53,783 bases of DNA, taken from the NCBI RefSeq assembly GCF_030270585.1, contig NZ_BSYI01000039.1:1-53783 (forward strand), given 5' to 3'. This document shows, one piece after another, positions 53,491 to 53,783 of this stretch. The notes beneath the pieces are model-generated. The model saw only the letters and a program-made list of their open reading frames with translations, had not been told where the DNA came from and searched no databases. The stretch's first letter is position 1. The number at the start of each line of letters is the position of its first letter. The position numbers and the translations under genes are program-made. Source of the DNA: Paralimibaculum aggregatum. GTDB lineage: Bacteria; Pseudomonadota; Alphaproteobacteria; Rhodobacterales; Rhodobacteraceae.

Positions 53491-53783
53491 AGGCGGCCTG
53501 ACGCACCGCCCCGGCCGGCGGCCTGGCGCTCCGCCACGGCGCACGTCCTGGCGCACCGCCCCGACGAGCCGCCTGACACTCCGCCCCGGCGGTCGGCCTG
53601 ACACTCCGCCCCGGCGGTCGGTCTGGTGCACCGCCCCGGCGCACGGCCTGGCGCGCCGCTCCGGCGGGCGGCCTGGCGCACCGTTCCGGCGGGCCGCCTG
53701 GCGCAGCGCTCCGGCGGGCGGCCTGGCTTGCCGCTCAGGCAGGCGGCCTGGCGCACCTCCCCGGCGAGCCGCGTGGCACACCG
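53491..53783. repeat. 25-bp tandem array, at least 11.7 copies, running off the window
   Basis: Contiguous 25-nt units starting every 25 bases from 53491. Units share GGCCTGRCGCACCGCYCCGG with variable ends and have no spacers. The array is upstream of dctQ and continues past 53783. Because 25 is not a multiple of 3, the open frames across it are chance. The 53324-53490 stretch before it holds no recognisable gene. Confidence 0.92.

Noticed and set aside
53324-53783. Long open frames and possible repeat protein over the 25-bp array
   Set aside because: The unit is not a multiple of 3, and frames on both strands read through equally. The composition is only repeat-driven Ala/Arg/Pro/Gly.

Overview
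The window is very GC-rich, densely packed alphaproteobacterial DNA. Gene families and order fit a marine or soil member of the Rhodobacterales: a glxBCD-type glutamate-synthase-like operon, TRAP and UgpC-type ABC importers, acid-sugar (DUF1537 kinase) catabolism, DUF2330 and a DUF4214 lipase-like protein. This placement is inference; no rRNA or other taxonomic marker is present. No tRNA, rRNA, CRISPR, IS element or phage gene was recognised.

Layout. (1) 45-8035: a leftward nitrogen operon (glutamine-synthetase-like ligase, glxB, glxC, glxD, an unknown 137-aa protein, a nitrilase-family amidase, an unknown 196-aa protein, DUF1330), divergent from a GntR/FCD regulator. Three of its gaps carry long GC hairpins. 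(2) 8150-14402: a class I amidotransferase, a soluble PAS hybrid histidine kinase, and an AraC regulator divergent from a two-subunit molybdenum aldehyde oxidase (iorA/iorB type). (3) 14590-40439: carbon catabolism. It holds kbl-tdh (threonine to glycine), otnK-otnC, an SMP-30 lactonase/decarboxylating dehydrogenase/Gfo-Idh operon, ltaE-FAH-denD-SDR-VOC, a 2-hydroxyacid dehydrogenase divergent from a sugar-type ABC importer, VOC-ltnD, a LacI regulator and a second LtnD-like dehydrogenase. (4) 40615-48733: cell-surface or unknown genes (573-aa coiled-coil/proline-rich protein, GT-C-like membrane protein, lipase-DUF4214 protein, GT2 glycosyltransferase, DUF2330). (5) 48826-53323: iron alcohol dehydrogenase and a TRAP transporter.

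How the genes fit. Region 3 reads as one acid-sugar regulon. The palindrome TAAATCGATTTA, which has the AAnCGnTT core typical of LacI-family operators, occurs exactly before three transcription units and with one or two changes before two more. In three of the five it overlaps a plausible -10 box. The only LacI-family gene in the window lies in this block. DenD/LtnD would oxidise erythronate/threonate, OtnK phosphorylate and OtnC decarboxylate to DHAP. The isomerase OtnI that normally links these steps is absent here.

The non-coding DNA is unusual. Arrays of 9-, 14-, 16- and 25-bp tandem repeats occupy intergenic gaps. Three copies of a hairpin element, with a conserved 49-nt core held in stems of different sequence, sit in sense orientation just after the stop codons of three genes. 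I regard this element and the TAAATCGATTTA regulon as the two most interesting observations.
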